A stretch of DNA of 64,000 bases from assembly GCA_029260615.1 (NCBI GenBank), contig JAJDCX010000087.1:30381-94380 (forward strand), written 5' to 3'. Below, in pieces: positions 61,301 through 64,000 of this stretch. A program made the position numbers and the translations under genes. The notes under the pieces are model-generated. The model did no database searches. It was not told the origin of the DNA and saw nothing but the letters and a program-made list of their open reading frames with translations. Numbering within the stretch: position 1 is the first letter of the stretch; the number at the start of each line of letters is the position of its first letter. The stretch comes from Phycisphaeraceae bacterium. Lineage in GTDB: Bacteria > Planctomycetota > Phycisphaerae > Phycisphaerales > Phycisphaeraceae.

Positions 61301-64000
61301 ATGGCACATCACACTTCAACGGAGATGAAGATCGATTTGGCATTGACCTGAGTGCTGGGCAAGTCTTTTCTGTTCAGGTGCCCGTAGTTGGCTTCAATCA
61401 GGAAATGGAACTTGAACTGTTGGACCCGAACGGACTTGCAATCGCAACGTCCAGCGCAGTTAACGGCGACGTTATGATGCTTCAGTCTCCATCGGTCACG
61501 ATCACAGGAAGCTATACGATCCTGGTAAGGGCCGTCCAAATTATTTCTTTACCCGGACTCCCACCGGGCTCTATTCCCGGCTTGAGCGACTACACCGGTA
61601 GAGTTCGGATAAACGCTGTCGATGAGTCTGAAGCTTTGGGCGGTGCGACTAACGATGATACGGCTACGGCCCAAGATCTGAACCCGGCGTTGGTGCCGTT
61701 AGAAGATGGAATACAGCAGGCGGTGGTGATTGGATCAGACTCAACGACCTCCGATGTTTATAAAATCTCACTTGAAGCTGGGGACGACCTAAGCGCGGTA
61801 CTTTCTGGTGGCAACGATCCGACAGAGATCGAGTTACTCAACCCGGCTGGTGAGCTTATAACCGTCGGCTCAGGCTCGTGGAATGATGCGACAGGACTGA
61901 TTACCGGGTTTGTTACGCCCGCAGACGGCGATTACTTCATCCGAATCACCAACGTCGCTGGGTCCTACACGCTGATAACAACACTTGGGGCAGGCTTTAG
62001 CCCAGAGCCCACATCATCGTCACGAGTCCTCGAACTGGGACCAAGCGGCTCTACCGTCGGAGGGATCAGCCCATCATCTTCCAGCCCGGACATTGATACT
62101 TACACCTTTGAAGCCAATGCAGGGGACAACCTGACCCTCTGGACTACCACACCCGGGTCCGGAATCAATACGCTGGACACCTACCTTGAACTCAAGGGGC
62201 CGGACGGATTTCTGCTGGTTGAGTCAGGCACAGGTGGCGACGGGCTAAATGCGCTGATCAATCACTCGGCGACAGAGATAGGTACATACACCGCACGCGT
62301 TCTTGCGCAGAACGATACAACCGGTGGTTATATCCTAAATGTCACCGGCCAAACTGCGGCCCCATCCACTTTCATAGTCAACAATTCCAACCTCGCGGAC
62401 GGTGCTGTACTCAACAACGAGCGAACCCAATTAACAATAAACCTAAATAGTACGGTACGACTGGATACACTGAATGCCGCCGAGGTTATGATTGACGGCA
62501 TCCCGGCGCTCGCGGTCACGGCACCGATACCGACCAGCCTGGTATTTGACCTGCCTACAGGATTTGCTGACGGGCCGCACGTCTTGTCAATTCCCGCTGG
62601 GGCTCTCGTGAACCTCGCAGGCACACAGTTGGAGGCATTTACGATCAACTATGAATTGGACACTGTTGCTCCAAGAGTCATAGGCATCGATCTGCAGGAG
62701 GGCGACATCGTTGCTCCAGGATTGACGACCGTGACAATCCAGTTCGATGAAGAACTGTCCACTGGAAAACTTAATACATTCGGTGTCAACCTCTACCGAT
62801 CTTCTTCGAATCAGCCCATAACAATCGATCAGTTTGATTATGACCCCACCACATCCTCTCTGAGAATGAGCTTTAATATATCAGAGGAAGGCCTGCATAC
62901 ACTTCAACTGAATAGCGGGACGTCCCGATTCGTCGACCTGGCGGGCAACCAGCTTGACGGTGAAGCACCCGCAGGACCGATACCGCCGAACGTCTCTGGA
63001 GATGGTGTTGCCGGTGGCGATTTCGTTATCCACTTTAATGTCGATAGAGCAGATCCAACTCCGGTCAATACCCCACAACGAATCGCGCCGTTGGGTTCTT
63101 TGGCAATGCAGAGCCTGAATAATTCGGGAATGATCAACGACGAGTTCGATACGGATAGTTTTAAGCTGGCGATCCAGGCTGGACAAACTCTCACAGCAGT
63201 CCTTACCACTAATACCGCAGGGTTGAATCCGACCCTAACCGGACCTGTCGGTGTCGCTACAGAGCATGAGCAAGATGAGCCGATTGTGCTGCGATACACA
63301 CATACCGGACCTGCCGAATTGATCGATCTGACCATCGGTGCCGATGGCACGACCGAGTACAAACTGGATATTTATATCAACAGTGTACTGGAGTCCCATC
63401 TCCTGGAATCTACAGATCCCGCAGGCACTGCATACAATCTTAATTCCGCTCTCGTTGGTGGCTACGCACCGGGTATCGATATCGTTACTATTTTGGGCAC
63501 CGGTCAGCCGGCTACCACCATAACCTCACTCAACAATCTATTTTCGCCACGCATGACCCAAATCACCTTCACCGATATGACTACGCCGACCGGTGACGGC
63601 ACGCTCACCATCACCGCCAAAGGTGACTTAGGTGACCTCGATGAATTCCTTTCAATCAATGGTGAAGGTGTCTACCAAGCGGATGTGTTCCTTGCCGATG
63701 GCGGCGAAAACACGCTTGTGACCACGGTACTTACAATTCCACACCCAGAACTGATGACGATGGCGGCAAGCGGCACGATTTCCTTCACGGTGGTGCCCTC
63801 GGCGATGGTGGGGAACTTCGGCGATAGTGAATTAACCTTTAATTTAGCTTATTCCGGCATGCCTAAGCCACCTGCCGATCTCTACGCAATCGATCTGGAA
63901 GCAAATCAGGCTGTCAGCGTGATTGTTCAAGATATCAACCAGAGCGCGGGCCTGTTTACTGTCGATCTCATCGACGCCACCACCGGCGTTGTCGTCGCTA
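58324..64000 (+). CDS. Giant modular surface protein with LEPRLLLS motif (partial, runs off right edge)
   Basis: An open frame of at least 1892 residues with no stop to base 64000; the ATGs at 58324 and 58327 are both possible. LEPLEPRLLLSA at residues 37-48 is the planctomycete N-terminal motif of giant surface proteins. Domains in rough order: a pre-peptidase C-terminal-like (PPC) module near 215-305; a jelly-roll-like module near 360-525 (AESFESGSLGSAWTTSSSTA); more PPC modules (DVDFYEVPVIVGDVLTFQTF and relatives); Ig-like (740-835) and Big_5-type (836-960) modules with AGNTLDGE and GGDFVVNFFVD. The PPC/Ig/Big_5 series then repeats at about 1226-1576. It is probably an adhesin or surface scaffold. 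No catalytic motif was seen. Confidence 0.9.
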   Translation, partial: MMSGLLSEGRKTGSSASGLMRVSDTSFQGACATAWGLEPLEPRLLLSAVAPGQETIEPVSAAESEVVAAVVGNEVVFQEQTQFDNFFKPNVITFDFPVVTDAVNGRIDIAALSDLDSLAETVTFDAEGIVSVELFTTSDDGVRPFTTTINLSDLDLTALAADGNLHIEFTPSLSVDDFNNVSEFVTVGLTYEVPPTPIMLTPAAPLESGVYSGSVQAAIGNVTDLDRFTLQLESGQTIRIEGVPAFGLALNIDLLDPTGAVVATYSSTEEGLPILPQTVPLTLDGEYVLDVSSVGGLGDYTVNAFVNQAIEGESIGLGDNGLIAGAEVLDGQFLDVGGGARRAAVLGMPTSYAPTGHQVIAESFESGSLGSAWTTSSSTASGRIQVTSDFGADEGSFALWMDATTNTFTRNEAIWTVDLTDVPQPILSFAYARRNDRTHALPFDYVGSVNGDGVSVSDDGVTWRSILNSPTSTIWLPSSVDLAAVAASAGMTLGPDFRIKFQQYDNGTLTARGRGYDNIRIESNRPSSLLPDLYRFSMDQGEGATIRVVDPSGGPVAFELLNGVGFPLTPSGLGGQAGTAVLSDFHAPDAGSYIVRVTQGSEVYRLTVTVGATIEDEPDDLAQDALSIGRTGGVMGAVENAADVDFYEVPVIVGDVLTFQTFTRDDGASGLNTLDPLIELFDPNGASVALNDNGGPDGRNALISHTALQSGTYRIGVTGAGTTGAYLLSSSGHTGETDSPLIVNSASILEGELLSSLPNTVDIEFSNTPLRLTVTPNDLSLNGVAATSVTNTSGNIYRFGWPQSAGVEGLNTFTIAAGATQTLEGAQLQPFSRQFTLDLTPPRIIESSILQDDLLSVGDVTINVRFDKPIVSSLLGTGAHTALIGSTSGSVPEQSSSFDPVTNELTVTYSIIDEGIYTFTLNDVVGSSRIQDIAGNTLDGEANASTTIPSGNGAEGGDFVVNFFVDESLSEPTPVTLTPFDPVATFAQEGSFNGTSHFNGDEDRFGIDLSAGQVFSVQVPVVGFNQEMELELLDPNGLAIATSSAVNGDVMMLQSPSVTITGSYTILVRAVQIISLPGLPPGSIPGLSDYTGRVRINAVDESEALGGATNDDTATAQDLNPALVPLEDGIQQAVVIGSDSTTSDVYKISLEAGDDLSAVLSGGNDPTEIELLNPAGELITVGSGSWNDATGLITGFVTPADGDYFIRITNVAGSYTLITTLGAGFSPEPTSSSRVLELGPSGSTVGGISPSSSSPDIDTYTFEANAGDNLTLWTTTPGSGINTLDTYLELKGPDGFLLVESGTGGDGLNALINHSATEIGTYTARVLAQNDTTGGYILNVTGQTAAPSTFIVNNSNLADGAVLNNERTQLTINLNSTVRLDTLNAAEVMIDGIPALAVTAPIPTSLVFDLPTGFADGPHVLSIPAGALVNLAGTQLEAFTINYELDTVAPRVIGIDLQEGDIVAPGLTTVTIQFDEELSTGKLNTFGVNLYRSSSNQPITIDQFDYDPTTSSLRMSFNISEEGLHTLQLNSGTSRFVDLAGNQLDGEAPAGPIPPNVSGDGVAGGDFVIHFNVDRADPTPVNTPQRIAPLGSLAMQSLNNSGMINDEFDTDSFKLAIQAGQTLTAVLTTNTAGLNPTLTGPVGVATEHEQDEPIVLRYTHTGPAELIDLTIGADGTTEYKLDIYINSVLESHLLESTDPAGTAYNLNSALVGGYAPGIDIVTILGTGQPATTITSLNNLFSPRMTQITFTDMTTPTGDGTLTITAKGDLGDLDEFLSINGEGVYQADVFLADGGENTLVTTVLTIPHPELMTMAASGTISFTVVPSAMVGNFGDSELTFNLAYSGMPKPPADLYAIDLEANQAVSVIVQDINQSAGLFTVDLIDATTGVVVA

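Overview
The window is GC-rich DNA, almost certainly from a planctomycete and probably from the class Phycisphaerae. The pointers are an N-terminal LEPRLLLS-type motif on very large secreted proteins (two genes), dockerin-like DGFVGIEDLN/VLGNWN repeats followed by VPEP C-terminal sorting tails, a prepilin with the GFTLIEL start and an H-x9-DG motif, paired FG-GAP/ASPIC secreted proteins, and a tRNA without encoded CCA. The class assignment is an inference from protein style, not from a marker gene.

Region 1 to about 19.1 kb is an exopolysaccharide locus. It holds GT2 and GT4 glycosyltransferases, an O-antigen-polymerase-like membrane protein, a Wzx-like flippase, a UPF0104-type membrane protein, a hexapeptide acyltransferase, an SDR epimerase/dehydratase, a modular secreted glycoside hydrolase and a DAHVH-motif protein typical of such loci. 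Embedded in it is a translationally coupled pair (11.5 to 15.2 kb): a periplasmic amino-acid-type binding protein and a membrane-bound GGDEF-EAL protein. This looks like ligand-controlled cyclic-di-GMP signalling beside the polysaccharide genes. Two gene remnants lie here as well: a frameshifted GT2 fragment and a diverged partial copy of the DAHVH protein.

Region 19.4 to 29.2 kb carries secreted proteins: two FG-GAP/ASPIC proteins, one sorted by a VPEP tail and one with the LEPR-type N-terminal motif, and a smaller dockerin/VPEP protein. rimO and a ZIP metal transporter lie among them, with an unexplained perfect 24-bp AT-rich palindrome. Region 29.2 to 31.3 kb holds rho with an unusually long upstream gap and a strong bidirectional terminator. 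It is followed by a divergent thioredoxin-like/HxlR pair around a palindromic operator candidate.

Region 32.0 to 44.4 kb is mostly on the minus strand. It contains a tight chain DUF58, TgpA-like transglutaminase, ArnT-like transferase, GT2, LAB_N protein, thiE, then a lipoprotein, scpB, a peptidoglycan amidase, a GT2-methyltransferase fusion, a TatA-like protein and tRNA-Arg(ACG). Region 44.6 to 52.8 kb (plus strand) has a hydrolase, an ArsC/Spx-like protein and a peptide/nickel-type ABC transporter with two C-type permeases, one B-type permease, a membrane-anchored binding protein and one ATPase.

Region 52.9 to 64 kb holds a broken ROK gene, a FixL/FixJ-like two-component pair, a prepilin-like protein with an Asp/Gly tail, a decayed GH94-like/dockerin/VPEP remnant, and a giant modular LEPRLLLS protein that runs off the right edge. 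No CRISPR array, rRNA or intact insertion sequence was seen.
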